From positions 1 through 50,744 of the forward strand of contig CALMZP010000169.1 in assembly GCA_937870635.1 (NCBI GenBank): 50,744 nucleotides of DNA, read 5' to 3'. This DNA comes from an uncultured Acidobacteriota bacterium (lineage in GTDB: Bacteria > Acidobacteriota > Thermoanaerobaculia > Gp7-AA8). A program made the position numbers and the translations under genes. The notes under the pieces are model-generated. The model was given only the letters and a program-made list of their open reading frames with translations. It made no database searches and was not told the origin of the DNA. This document shows positions 41,570 through 50,200 of the stretch, one piece after another (within the stretch, counting starts at the first letter, position 1; each line of letters starts with the position of its first letter).

Positions 41570-42877
41570 CTATTTCACGACGTGCCACTCGGTCTGGCGT
41601 CCGGCCAGGTAGTGGACCTTCTTCCCGTCGAAGATCGCCGATTGCTCGAGCTTGATCTGCACGAGCTGGTCGTTCCACTCCGGAACCGGCACCTTCACGT
41701 TGCCCTCGATCGCGTAGCCGGTGTTCGGGTAGAGTTTCCAGTCGCCCTGCACCGGCGTCGGTCCCTGGTTGTCCCACATCCCGATCGTGGGACCTGCGGC
41801 GTGACCGTGGAAGCCGAGAGGATGCGTGTACGTAGTCGAGGCGATCGCCTCTTTCTGTGACGTCGCGCGCGTCGCTGCGAGGATCTCGTTTCCTGTTCTC
41901 CCCGTGACGAAGTTCGACGTGAGGATGTCCTGCCAGCGGTTGCCTGCAGCGAGAGCTTTGCGAAGTCCCGCCGGGACCTCGGTCTCTCCGATCTTCAGCA
42001 CGTATCCCATCTCCTGCGTGTCGGTGTTGAGGCGGAGATAGGTGATCCCCACATCCGTGTGCAGAACGTCGCCGCGCTGAATGATGCCGGGGTCGCCGCA
42101 GAAGTCCGTCGCGGCTTCGCACTTCACGCCGGGCCGCTGAATGTTCACGTAGGGCATGAACCAGATGGGGAGGCCGAGGCCGGCGTAACGCTGGCGGATG
42201 AACCAGGCGACGTCGTCGGTCGTCGTCACTCCCGGCGTGATCACCTTCGACGAGAACGCCTCGGCCAGCACGCCGCGCGCGAGCGCGACGATCTGTGGAT
42301 ACGCCTCGAGCTCGAGAGCGGTGCGCGTTTCCATCCAGCGCACGACGAGATTCTCGGCGCTGACGACGCGCTGGCGGAGCGCCGGGTCGAGCACTTCCAT
42401 CAGGCGCTCGTGAAGGCCATGTGTGAGCCCATCGGCGAATGCCCAGTGGCGGCTGACGTTGATGCCGATCTTCTTCGGGTTGCGCTCGCGAAGGATCGCG
42501 CCTAGGCGCTTCCATTGCTCGTCGATCTCGCCACCTTCCCAGGCGGCGTCGTAGTAGCCCCGGAGCGGATAGCGGCTGACGGTGAGGCGCTCGATGCCTT
42601 TTTCCCCGCCGCGGTCGAAGAAGACGAGGATCGTCGTGCGCCGGGCCGCGAAGACCGGCTCCGGGACCAGCGTGAGATAGACCGGATCCTCGGCGTATTC
42701 GCGGTTGGCGACGATCCACATGTCGATGCCGTTCTCGCGCATGAGCGCGGGCAGAAGGTTCTCGAGCCGGTCCTTGAGCATCCGGTTGACGGCGTCGGCG
42801 CGGCTGCGCTCGGGGAGGATGGCAGGAACGTCAGCAAAGAGCGGAAAGGCCAGGAGCAGCACGAGTACGTAGCGCAT
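41570..42877 (-). CDS. Exported M24-family Xaa-Pro-type peptidase
   Basis: A 435-aa protein with signal peptide MRYVLVLLLAFPLFA. The N-terminal ~190 residues are the creatinase-like domain and the rest the pita-bread fold with all five metal ligands: HTDVG (Asp), LNTDTQ (Asp), GFHGHAAGP (His), YAIEGNV (Glu) and IKLEQSAIF (Glu). It should remove residues before proline from peptides outside the cytoplasm. A GATAAT -10-like box and a 22-bp palindrome precede it at 42886-42917; the lipoprotein gene upstream ends inside the palindrome. No Shine-Dalgarno is obvious and the leader would be very short. Confidence 0.9.
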   Translation of the reverse strand: MRYVLVLLLAFPLFADVPAILPERSRADAVNRMLKDRLENLLPALMRENGIDMWIVANREYAEDPVYLTLVPEPVFAARRTTILVFFDRGGEKGIERLTVSRYPLRGYYDAAWEGGEIDEQWKRLGAILRERNPKKIGINVSRHWAFADGLTHGLHERLMEVLDPALRQRVVSAENLVVRWMETRTALELEAYPQIVALARGVLAEAFSSKVITPGVTTTDDVAWFIRQRYAGLGLPIWFMPYVNIQRPGVKCEAATDFCGDPGIIQRGDVLHTDVGITYLRLNTDTQEMGYVLKIGETEVPAGLRKALAAGNRWQDILTSNFVTGRTGNEILAATRATSQKEAIASTTYTHPLGFHGHAAGPTIGMWDNQGPTPVQGDWKLYPNTGYAIEGNVKVPVPEWNDQLVQIKLEQSAIFDGKKVHYLAGRQTEWHVVK

Positions 42878-42885
42878 GGGGGGAG

Positions 42886-42917
42886 ATTATCTCTTCGTTA
42901 ACCGTTAACGGTTAACG
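42886..42917 (-). promoter_or_regulatory. Putative promoter with 22-bp perfect palindromic operator
   Basis: Read on the minus strand, 42917 to 42896 is a perfect 22-bp palindrome made of three overlapping GTTAAC cores (CGTTAACC, GTTAAC, GGTTAACG). Immediately after it is GATAAT (42891-42886), a 5/6 match to the -10 consensus, nine bases before the M24 start. The palindrome covers the -35 region, so a dimeric regulator bound there would block or replace sigma contact. The stop of the upstream lipoprotein gene lies inside it. Confidence 0.5.
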
Positions 42918-43430
42918 CTCTTCCGGTTCCACCACGCAGCCGGCGCCTCTCTCCCTCGCCTCGGTCGCGTAGGACTCGAACTCGGGTGCGACGAGCCGGG
43001 TCACGGGGGAGTAGGTTCCGCTCGTCTCCTCGCCCGCCTTTCCGGTCACCGATTTTCCTGAGATCTGGAAGGTCAGCGTTTCATCGCACAGGGGATCGCG
43101 CGGGCCCGCGAAGGGCGCAGGGCGCCTGATCTTCAGGCGTTTCGCGGTGACCGTATCCCCTTCGCGCGTCCACGACCCGACCATCGTCAATCTAGGTGAA
43201 TCCGATGCGACGTAAACCGTCTGATCGGCACGCTCGAGAACGCGGCAGTGCAGCTCGACGAATTCGCCGCTGCTCCGGAACGAGAGGATCGTGGCCATTG
43301 CCACGCGGACGCCGGGAGATCGTTCTTCCCATCGGTCCACGCGCCAGAGGAGAGTGTCCTTTGACAGCTCGGGCTCTGCGCCGCATGCCAGCACGAGGAG
43401 CGCCGTGAGGACGACCATTTTCGCCTTCAT
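42912..43430 (-). CDS. Hypothetical lipoprotein
   Basis: A 172-aa protein from ATG 43430 with a lipobox (MVVLTALLVLACGAEPE). The mature part has two later Cys in LHCRVL and PLCDET plus one in GCVVEP, and beta-rich stretches (TILSFRSSGEFVELHCRVLE, DETLTFQISGKSVTGKAGEE). I recognise no family. It is divergent from the LiaF/LytS operon across about 100 bases of regulatory DNA. Its TAA stop is embedded in the 22-bp palindrome ahead of the M24 gene. Confidence 0.65.
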   Translation of the reverse strand: MKAKMVVLTALLVLACGAEPELSKDTLLWRVDRWEERSPGVRVAMATILSFRSSGEFVELHCRVLERADQTVYVASDSPRLTMVGSWTREGDTVTAKRLKIRRPAPFAGPRDPLCDETLTFQISGKSVTGKAGEETSGTYSPVTRLVAPEFESYATEARERGAGCVVEPEER

Positions 43431-43440
43431 CGGCACAGGG

Positions 43441-43477
43441 TAACCTCCATTCACCGGCCTGGTACCTCCATTCACCG
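43441..43477. repeat. Direct repeat in the divergent promoter region of the LiaF/LytS operon
   Basis: ACCTCCATTCACCG occurs at 43443-43456 and again at 43464-43477, a 21-base offset that is two helical turns. The pair lies between the divergent lipoprotein gene (start 43430) and the first LiaF-like gene (start 43533). LytTR regulators bind tandem direct repeats with about this spacing, so it may be the operon's own regulator site. Confidence 0.5.
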
Positions 43478-43532
43478 TCTCGGCGGCGACGGCGGGCAGG
43501 GGACGCCGTACCTTTCCCCTGAGGTCAGAGAC

Positions 43533-44243
43533 ATGGAAAGCCGGGCAATCGATTCGCAGCCGCCGGTACAGGGCGGCATCCGACTCCTGATCGGAGTCTT
43601 CATCACGGCGGTGGGCATCCTGCTCTCGCTCGACAACCTCGACGTCCTCGACGCCGACCAGTATCTGGCCTGGTGGCCGCTGCTTCTCATCGCGATCGGC
43701 GTGGTCAAGCTCGTGAACGATGGGAACCGCATCCTGGCCGTGGCCCTCATCGTCGCCGGCAGCTGGATCACAGCGTACAACCTCGGGTACGTTCGCTTCA
43801 CGATCTTCGATCTGTGGCCGCTGATCCTGATCGGCGTCGGCCTCGGTTTCGTGGCGCGCGCAGTCGGCTGGAAGCCCGAAGTGAACATCGGGAGCGGCTC
43901 GTCATCGACGACGTGGGGCATATTGAGCGTCCGCAAGATCCGCGAGACCTCGCGCGACTTTTCGGGGCGCCGCTACGTGGCCTTCATGGGCGGATGCGAA
44001 ATCGATCTGACCGATGCTGACATCGCCACCGGCCCGGCCACGATCGAAACGATCGCCGTGTGGGGTGGCATCGAGATCCTGGTTCCTTATGAATGGGAGA
44101 TTGTCGGCGAAGTCGTGCCGGTCATGGGCGGATTCGAGGTGAAGGTCCGGCCCGCCGCTTCGAAGGGCAAACAGCTGATCGTGCGTGGTGCAGCGATCAT
44201 GGGAGGGGTCGACATCAAAGCGGCGCCAGGGAGAGTGTCATGA
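43533..44243 (+). CDS. LiaI/LiaF-like membrane protein (first of three)
   Basis: A 236-aa protein with about four short spans in the N-terminal 110 residues (IRLLIGVFITAVGILLSLDN, YLAWWPLLLIAIGVVKLV, ILAVALIVAGSWI, LWPLILIGVGLGF), the LiaI/DUF5668 pattern. The C-terminal ~110 residues form a LiaF-type repeated beta solenoid: FMGGCEIDLTDADI, AVWGGIEILVPYEWEI, VMGGFEVKVRPAA, IMGGVDIKA. In Firmicutes LiaF restrains a histidine kinase sensing cell-envelope damage. Here three such proteins head an operon with a LytS kinase. Stop overlaps the next start (ATGA). Confidence 0.85.
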   Translation: MESRAIDSQPPVQGGIRLLIGVFITAVGILLSLDNLDVLDADQYLAWWPLLLIAIGVVKLVNDGNRILAVALIVAGSWITAYNLGYVRFTIFDLWPLILIGVGLGFVARAVGWKPEVNIGSGSSSTTWGILSVRKIRETSRDFSGRRYVAFMGGCEIDLTDADIATGPATIETIAVWGGIEILVPYEWEIVGEVVPVMGGFEVKVRPAASKGKQLIVRGAAIMGGVDIKAAPGRVS

Positions 44244-44608
44244 ACGAGCTCGCGAAGAAGCGGATCGACACCGGCGCGCTGACGACCGGAATCGTGCTGA
44301 TCACGTTGGGGGCGCTCTTTCTCCTTTCCAAACTCGACATCGCGGACTTCGATCAGGTGGTGCGGCGGCACTGGCCGCTGATCATCATCGTCGTCGCCGT
44401 GACGAAACTCTTTTCACGAGAGACCGTCTGGTCGGGACTGTGGTTCCTCGTGGTGGGAAGCTGGCTTCAAATCGCGCATCTCCGGCTGTTCGGGCTCACT
44501 TACGGCTCGTCCTGGCCGCTGCTGCTGATCGCGCTCGGCGCGGGGATCGTCCTGCGGGCATTCATCGACACGATGTCGCGCCGGCGGGAGGAGAACCATG
44601 AGGTCTGA
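44240..44608 (+). CDS. LiaI-like membrane protein without LiaF domain
   Basis: A 122-aa protein from ATG 44240, essentially the membrane half of its neighbours: LTTGIVLITLGALFLLSKLD, HWPLIIIVVAVTKLF, GLWFLVVGSWLQIAHL and WPLLLIALGAGIVLRAFI. It lacks the MGG solenoid. The repeated W-P-L-L-I motifs show common ancestry with the flanking genes. ATGA overlap with the first gene and an 11-base overlap with the third show coupled translation. It may be a membrane anchor or assembly subunit for the other two. Confidence 0.8.
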   Translation: MNELAKKRIDTGALTTGIVLITLGALFLLSKLDIADFDQVVRRHWPLIIIVVAVTKLFSRETVWSGLWFLVVGSWLQIAHLRLFGLTYGSSWPLLLIALGAGIVLRAFIDTMSRRREENHEV

Positions 44609-45296
44609 CCGGCGCCGCGAATCGCCATGGGCGCGGCTGGTCATCGGTTTGTCCGTGTTGGGTGCGGGCGTGATTTTCTGGCTCGACCAGATCGATCGCA
44701 TCGACGCTCACGACTATCTGAGGTGGTGGCCGGTCGCGGCCATCAGTGTCGGAGTGGGACATCTGCTCGACCGGCGCTATGCGGCTGCTGCGATCTGGGC
44801 GGCGGTCGGAACGTTCTTTCTTTTTCCGGTCATCGGGTACGAGGCACCGGACGTGTGGATCATCATCGCCGTGTGGCCGCTCCTCATCAGCGCGGCCGGT
44901 GTGACGCTCATCGTTCAGGCGTTGAGGCCGCGGCCATGGAGCCCGACGGCCGGATCCGGATTTCGAGCGGTCGCGGTCATGGCGGGAAACGTCCGGCATA
45001 TCGTCATGCCGACGCCCGGCGGCGAAGCCGTTGCGGTCATGGGGGGCTGCGAGATCGACATCTCGCGCAGCGCGCTGCTGGGAAACGAGATGGTGATCGA
45101 CGTGCTCACGGTGTGGGGCGGTATCGACATCCGCATTCCCCGCGGCTGGCAGCTCGTGAATCAGGTTCTTCCCATCCTCGGCGGCCTCGATGACAAGACC
45201 GACGATGCAGCCGCTGACGCGCCGCGCGTGATCGTGCGCGGCAGCGCCATCATGGCTGGCGTGGAAGTGCGCAACACCCGGGAGGCGAATGGCTGA
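44598..45296 (+). CDS. LiaI/LiaF-like membrane protein (third of three)
   Basis: A 232-aa paralogue of the 43533 gene: four short spans (LVIGLSVLGAGVIFWLDQID, YLRWWPVAAISVGVGHLL, AAIWAAVGTFFLFPVIGY, VWPLLISAAGVTLIVQAL) then the solenoid VMAGNVRHIVMP, VMGGCEIDISRSALL, VWGGIDIRIPRGWQLV, ILGGLDDK, IMAGVEV. The similarity to the first gene is strong over the MGG repeats, less over the spans. Start ATG 44598 lies 11 bases inside the preceding gene; the stop overlaps the kinase start by eight bases. Confidence 0.85.
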   Translation: MRSDRRRESPWARLVIGLSVLGAGVIFWLDQIDRIDAHDYLRWWPVAAISVGVGHLLDRRYAAAAIWAAVGTFFLFPVIGYEAPDVWIIIAVWPLLISAAGVTLIVQALRPRPWSPTAGSGFRAVAVMAGNVRHIVMPTPGGEAVAVMGGCEIDISRSALLGNEMVIDVLTVWGGIDIRIPRGWQLVNQVLPILGGLDDKTDDAAADAPRVIVRGSAIMAGVEVRNTREANG

Positions 45297-46332
45297 GGAG
45301 TCAACGATCGCCACGCGGGGAGGCATCGCCCTCTACGGCATTGCCGCGGTCGGCAGCGCTGCGCTGGTGGCGTCGGTGTTCCTGTTGTGGCGCGGCGGAA
45401 ACACCACCGGCCTCGCGTTCGCGGCAGCGTTGCCGCCGGCGATCGTGTTCGGCTTCATCGGACTGGCCGCGCGCTATCCGTGCCGGACCATGCCGCTGCG
45501 CCGCAGCGGCACGACGCGGATCGCGGCGACGCACATCGCGTCGGCCATCGCGGCGGGGGGGTTCTGGATTCTCATCTGGCAATCGTGGCTTCGCGCGCTG
45601 AAGCGGACCGCTTCACTTACGCTCACACCCGACTACACGCTGCTGCTCGGGCTGGGCATCCTTCTTTATCTAATGGCCGTGGCGATGCACTATCTCGTCC
45701 TCGAAGTGGAGGCGGCGCGTGAGGCTGAGGATGCAGCGTTGCGCTATCAGGTGCTGGCGCGCGAGGCGGAGCTGAAAGCCTTCAAAGCGCAGATCGACCC
45801 TCACTTCCTCTTCAACAGCCTGAATGCGGTCGCCTCGCTGTGCGGATCGAGGCCGCGGGACGCGCGGCAGATGTCGCAGCTCCTGGCCGATTTCTTCCGG
45901 CAGACGCTGCGTCTGGGCGGACTCGATCGGGTGACGCTTTCACAGGAGATCGACCTGGTCGCCCGCTATCTCGCCATCGAAAAGATCCGCTTCGGCGACC
46001 GTCTGATCTTCGACATTGGGGTGGACGAAGGGGCAGGCTCTCTCATCGTGCCGCCGCTCATCCTCCAACCGCTCGTGGAAAACGCCGTTCGTCATGGGAT
46101 CGCGTCGATGCTCGAGGGCGGCACCGTGCGGGTTCGTGCGATGAGCGATGACCGCACGGTGAAGATCGTCGTGGAGAATCCCGCCGATGCCGACCGCTCC
46201 GGCGGCACGGGCGAAGGGATCGGGCTGGCAAACGTGCGTGGACGCCTGAGCGCGTTTTTCGGCGGTCGCGGGACTTTGCGGGCAGAAGAATCGGAAGGAT
46301 GGTATCGAGTGCACATCGAGGTGCCGCGGTGA
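45289..46332 (+). CDS. LytS-type membrane sensor histidine kinase
   Basis: A 347-aa kinase. About four spans fill residues 10-150 (IALYGIAAVGSAALVASVFL, GLAFAAALPPAIVFGFIGLA, IASAIAAGGFWILIWQSW, LLLGLGILLYLMAVAMHYLV). A coiled segment leads to the His_kinase (PF06580-type) box KAQIDPHFLFNSLNAVASLC, whose His (~170) is the likely phosphate acceptor. The ATPase has ILQPLVENAVRHGI (N-box) and GIGLANVRGRLSAF (G-box). No extracellular ligand domain is present, so the LiaF-like proteins probably sense for it. The start overlaps the previous gene by eight bases. Confidence 0.92.
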   Translation: MAEESTIATRGGIALYGIAAVGSAALVASVFLLWRGGNTTGLAFAAALPPAIVFGFIGLAARYPCRTMPLRRSGTTRIAATHIASAIAAGGFWILIWQSWLRALKRTASLTLTPDYTLLLGLGILLYLMAVAMHYLVLEVEAAREAEDAALRYQVLAREAELKAFKAQIDPHFLFNSLNAVASLCGSRPRDARQMSQLLADFFRQTLRLGGLDRVTLSQEIDLVARYLAIEKIRFGDRLIFDIGVDEGAGSLIVPPLILQPLVENAVRHGIASMLEGGTVRVRAMSDDRTVKIVVENPADADRSGGTGEGIGLANVRGRLSAFFGGRGTLRAEESEGWYRVHIEVPR

Positions 46333-47060
46333 TCCGTACCGTGATCGTGGACGACGAGCCGCTGGCGCGCGAAGTCGTGCGCGAGTTTCTGCGGGCAGAT
46401 GAAGAATTCGAAGTCATCGCCGTGTGTGCGAACGGGTTCGAAGCGGTCAAAGCAGTGTCGGAGCACGATCCCGACGTCCTCTTCCTCGACATTCAGATGC
46501 CGAAGCTCGACGGATTCGAGGTGCTCTCGCTTCTCGACCGTTCGCCGCTCGTCGTCTTCGTCACGGCCCATGACGAGTACGCGCTCCGCGCGTTCGAAGT
46601 GCATGCGCTCGACTATCTGCTCAAGCCGTTTTCGGAAGAGCGATTCCAGAAGGTTCTGTCGCGCGTGAAGGCGCAACTTCCGGTGCGCGATCGGCCGGCC
46701 GTGCAGGGCATCGCCGCGGCCCTGCGACAGAAACCGCTGCAGCGAATCGCGGTGCGCGGCGAAGACGGGTCGATCCAGGTGATCCCCGCCTCACGCATCG
46801 ACTACGTCGAAGCCGATGACGATGCCATCTCGATTGCTACCGCCGGGACGAAGGTCCGGAAACAGCAGACGATCACCGATCTCGCTTCCGAGCTCGATGA
46901 AGGGCGCTTCGTGCGGATCCACCGGTCGTATCTGCTCAACATCGAGCGCATCGAGAAGATCGAGCTCTACGCGAAGGACAGCCGCGTCGCCCTGCTCCGC
47001 GACGGCACGCGGCTGCCAGTGAGCCGCGCCGGCTACGCGCGATTGCGCGAATTGCTGTAG
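46329..47060 (+). CDS. LytTR-type response regulator
   Basis: A 243-aa regulator. The receiver (residues 1-118) has acidic pocket D8/D9, phosphorylation site D54 in VLFLDIQMPKLDG, T in VVFVTAHDEYALRAFEVHAL and K in LLKPFSEERF. The LytTR DNA-binding domain is residues ~138-243: VIPASRIDYVEADDDAISIA, FVRIHRSYLLNIERIEKIEL, LLRDGTRLPVSRAGYARLRE. It should bind tandem repeats and probably its own operon promoter. GTG 46329 overlaps the kinase stop (GTGA); an upstream frame in 46299 is not needed. Confidence 0.93.
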   Translation: MIRTVIVDDEPLAREVVREFLRADEEFEVIAVCANGFEAVKAVSEHDPDVLFLDIQMPKLDGFEVLSLLDRSPLVVFVTAHDEYALRAFEVHALDYLLKPFSEERFQKVLSRVKAQLPVRDRPAVQGIAAALRQKPLQRIAVRGEDGSIQVIPASRIDYVEADDDAISIATAGTKVRKQQTITDLASELDEGRFVRIHRSYLLNIERIEKIELYAKDSRVALLRDGTRLPVSRAGYARLRELL

Positions 47061-47112
47061 TTCGGAGTGCGTCCGAGCTGCAGGGCGCGAGGAGGAGGCG
47101 ATGCGGCCGCGG

Positions 47113-47187
47113 GCGGGCGAGGTCGCCCGCCCTCCACCGTTCCCCGATTCTTGCGAAGATCAGTGGAGCGCGGGCGACCTCGCCCGC
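47113..47187. repeat. Inverted repeat with AGTGGAGCGCGGGCGACCT, copy 2
   Basis: GCGGGCGAGGTCGCCCGCCC, then TCCAC (47113-47137) faces AGTGGAGCGCGGGCGACCTC, then GCCCGC (47162-47187). The right arm is 25/26 identical to the repeat at 34657-34682. The element lies between convergent genes (stop 47060 and stop 47203) and may work as a bidirectional terminator; CTTTT follows at 47196. Confidence 0.75.
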
Positions 47188-47202
47188 GGATAACGCTTTT
47201 CC

Positions 47203-50200
47203 TCAGGGCTGTGAGGTTCGGGCGCGGATCGGGAACGGCGGCCGCGTCAGCCTCTTCGGCGGATTCGCCTCCAGCTGCTGCAACGCGATCTCGATCGCCT
47301 TTTCGAGTTGCGGATCGCGCCCGGCAATGACGTCCGCCGGTGTCTGTTCCACTTCCACATCCGGCGGCACTCCGACGTTCTCGACGATGAACCCATCCTC
47401 GGTCCAGATCGCAAGGTTCGGCGCGGTGACCTGACCGCCGTCCATCAGTACGGGAAAACCGAGGATGCCGACGAGACCGCCCCAGGTGCGTTTGCCGACG
47501 AGCGGACCCATCTCGAGCTTGTTGAACATCCACGGGAGAAGGTCGCCGCCGCTGCCGGCAGTTTCGTCGATCAGCATCACCTTCGGCCCGTGGATGGCGC
47601 CGAGCGGCGTCTTCAGATCCTGGCCGTAGCGGAAGGCCCACATGCTGATGAACGGGCGGCGAAGAATATCGATGTAGTAGTCGGCGACCTGCCCTCCGCC
47701 GTTGTGACGCTCGTCGACGATGATCGCATCGCGGTCCGCCTGCGGATAGAAGTAGCGTTTGAAATACTCGTGGCCGGCCGTGCTGGTGTTCGGCACGTAG
47801 ACGTACGCGACGCGGCCCTTCGTCGCTTCGGTGACCTTGCGCAGGTTTCCTTCGACCCAGTCGCGATTGCGAAGCTGCGCTTCGTTCTCGATCGGCACGA
47901 CCTTCACGACGCGTGAACCCTTGCCGTCGGGCGAGGGGCCAACCGTGATCTCGGTGATCCGTCCGGCCGTTCGCTCGAACCGGCTGTAGAGGTTTTCGGG
48001 ATAGCGGAGCTCCCTGCCTTCGACCTGGAGGAGATATTCGCCTGCTTTGACGTCGACGCCGGGCTCGGTCAACGGAGCGCGCAGCTCAGGGTTCCAGTTC
48101 AGACCGCCGTACACCTTCCTGAATCGATAGCGGCCGTTTTCGACGCTGTAATCGGCGCCGAGGAGGCCGCCGCGGCGGGCGTCGCTGTTGGCGAGGCTGT
48201 CGCCGCCCCCGAGGCGGTGATGGCCGACGGCGAGCTCGCTCATCATCCATCTCATCACGCGATTGAGGTCCTGGCGCACGACGACGTCGGGGAGGAAAGC
48301 GGAGTACTTCGCGCGCATCGCGTTCCAGTCCGCGCCGTGCATCTTTGGATCGTAGAAATAGTCGCGATTGATCCGCCACGCTTCGTCGAAGATCTGCTTC
48401 CACTCCGCGCGCGGCTCGATCTTGACCTCGATGCGATCGGTAGCCAGCTTGTGCTTCGACGTGTCGACCTTGTCCCCGAGCGCGGAGATGGTCCAGGTCT
48501 CTTTCATGAGAAGAAGGACCTTCTTCGCGTCGCGCGAGATCTCGTAGCCGTTGACCTTCTCGACGAGCGACTCTTCCTTCCGGTCTTCGAGCTTGAACCG
48601 GTAGAGCGTGCCGGGATCCTCGCTGAAGCGATTCGTTCCCGTTGGCGATTTCAGGTAATAGATCTCGCCGCTCTTTCCCGCGGCCAGCATCGAATAGCCG
48701 CCGGCGTCGACCGGAAGGGCGACGATGCGCTGGGTGAGGCCGTCGAAGTCGACGCGCACGTCGACCTTCTTTTTCGGTTCTTCCTTCTTGTCATCGGCCT
48801 TCTTTTCCGCGGTCGCCGTGGCGGTTTCCGTGGCCGGCTTCTCTTCGTCGCTCTCGCGCGCCAGCGGTGATTCGACGCCCTTCTGGAGCACGGCCAGATA
48901 GATGTTGCTGGTCTGGAGCATGTCGGCGTTCGACATCGAGAACCAGTCCTGCACTGGGCCGGCATCGGTGGAGGCGAGGAAGTAAAGGTACTTGCCGTTC
49001 GGGTCGAAGACGGGCGAGACGGCGTCGCTGAGGCCGTCGGTGAGCGGCTGCGAGTTCCCGGTGGCGACCGAGTAGAGGTGGATCTGCCCCATGTACGTCG
49101 TCGTGCGGCGTACGTATGCGAGCCACTTCGAATCGGGGGACCAGCTGTGGTGCGGCTCGTCGAACACGCCCGGGGAGTACATCGGCTGCGTGGAGATTTT
49201 CTTGACGCTGCCGCTGGCGACATCGGTAACGAACAGCGAGCGCGAGTTGTCGGTGAACGCAATCTTCGTGTTGTCGGGCGACCACCGCGGGTGCGCGTAG
49301 AAGCCGGCGCCGTTCAGCGCGATCCTCTTCGCCGCGCCCTTGCCGTCCTGCTGTGCGATGAACAACTGGTACTCGCCGGATTCGTCGGAGAACCAGGCGA
49401 TCGATTTTCCGTCGGGAGACCACGCCGGAAAGCGATCGTGGGCGGCGGCGCTGTTGCTCAGGTTGCGGTCATCGCCCTTTTCGGCGGGAACGGAGATGAT
49501 CTCGCCGCGGAACTCGAGCGCGGCCCGCGCGCCCGTCGGCGAGATCGTTCCGTTGCGGATGTACTTGGCGCCTTTCACGAAGCGCGGGCGGATTTCCAGC
49601 AGGTCGGCTGCCACGCCGATCTTCAGCCTGCGCTCGGTGCCGGTCGAGGGCTCGAAGAGGTGCAGATAGCCGGCCCGCTCGAAGATGATCCGGCCCGCTC
49701 CCGCCGACGCGGCCACGATCGGAAAATCGGAATGACGCGTGAGCTGCGCGACGGTCTTCGATTGCGGATCGTAGGAGAAAAGATTGAACTCGCCGTTGCG
49801 GTCGGAAAGGAAATAGACGCGGCCGCCGAGGGTCATCGCATCGGTGTCGTTCGCCCGATCAGCCGGCTGCGGGATCTGCTCGACGGCGTTCGTGCCGTTG
49901 TCAAAGAGAAGAAGTCGCGCCGCCGTACCGCCCCGGTAGTTCTTCCACTGACCGAACGCATCGGAAAGAGGCTGGTAGACGACGCGTGTGCCGTCCGCGA
50001 AGTACACCGCTTCGGAGGCGTTCGGGATCGGGAGCTTCGATGCCGCCCCTCCGGTGACCGGCACGGTGAAGAGCTGCCGGTAGCGCATCGTGTACACCTC
50101 GCGCGGCGAGGTGAAGAGGACCGACTTGCCATCCGGAGTGAAGTCCTGCGGCAGGTCTTCGCCGGGATGCCACGTCAACCGCTGCGGAACTCCTCCTTCG

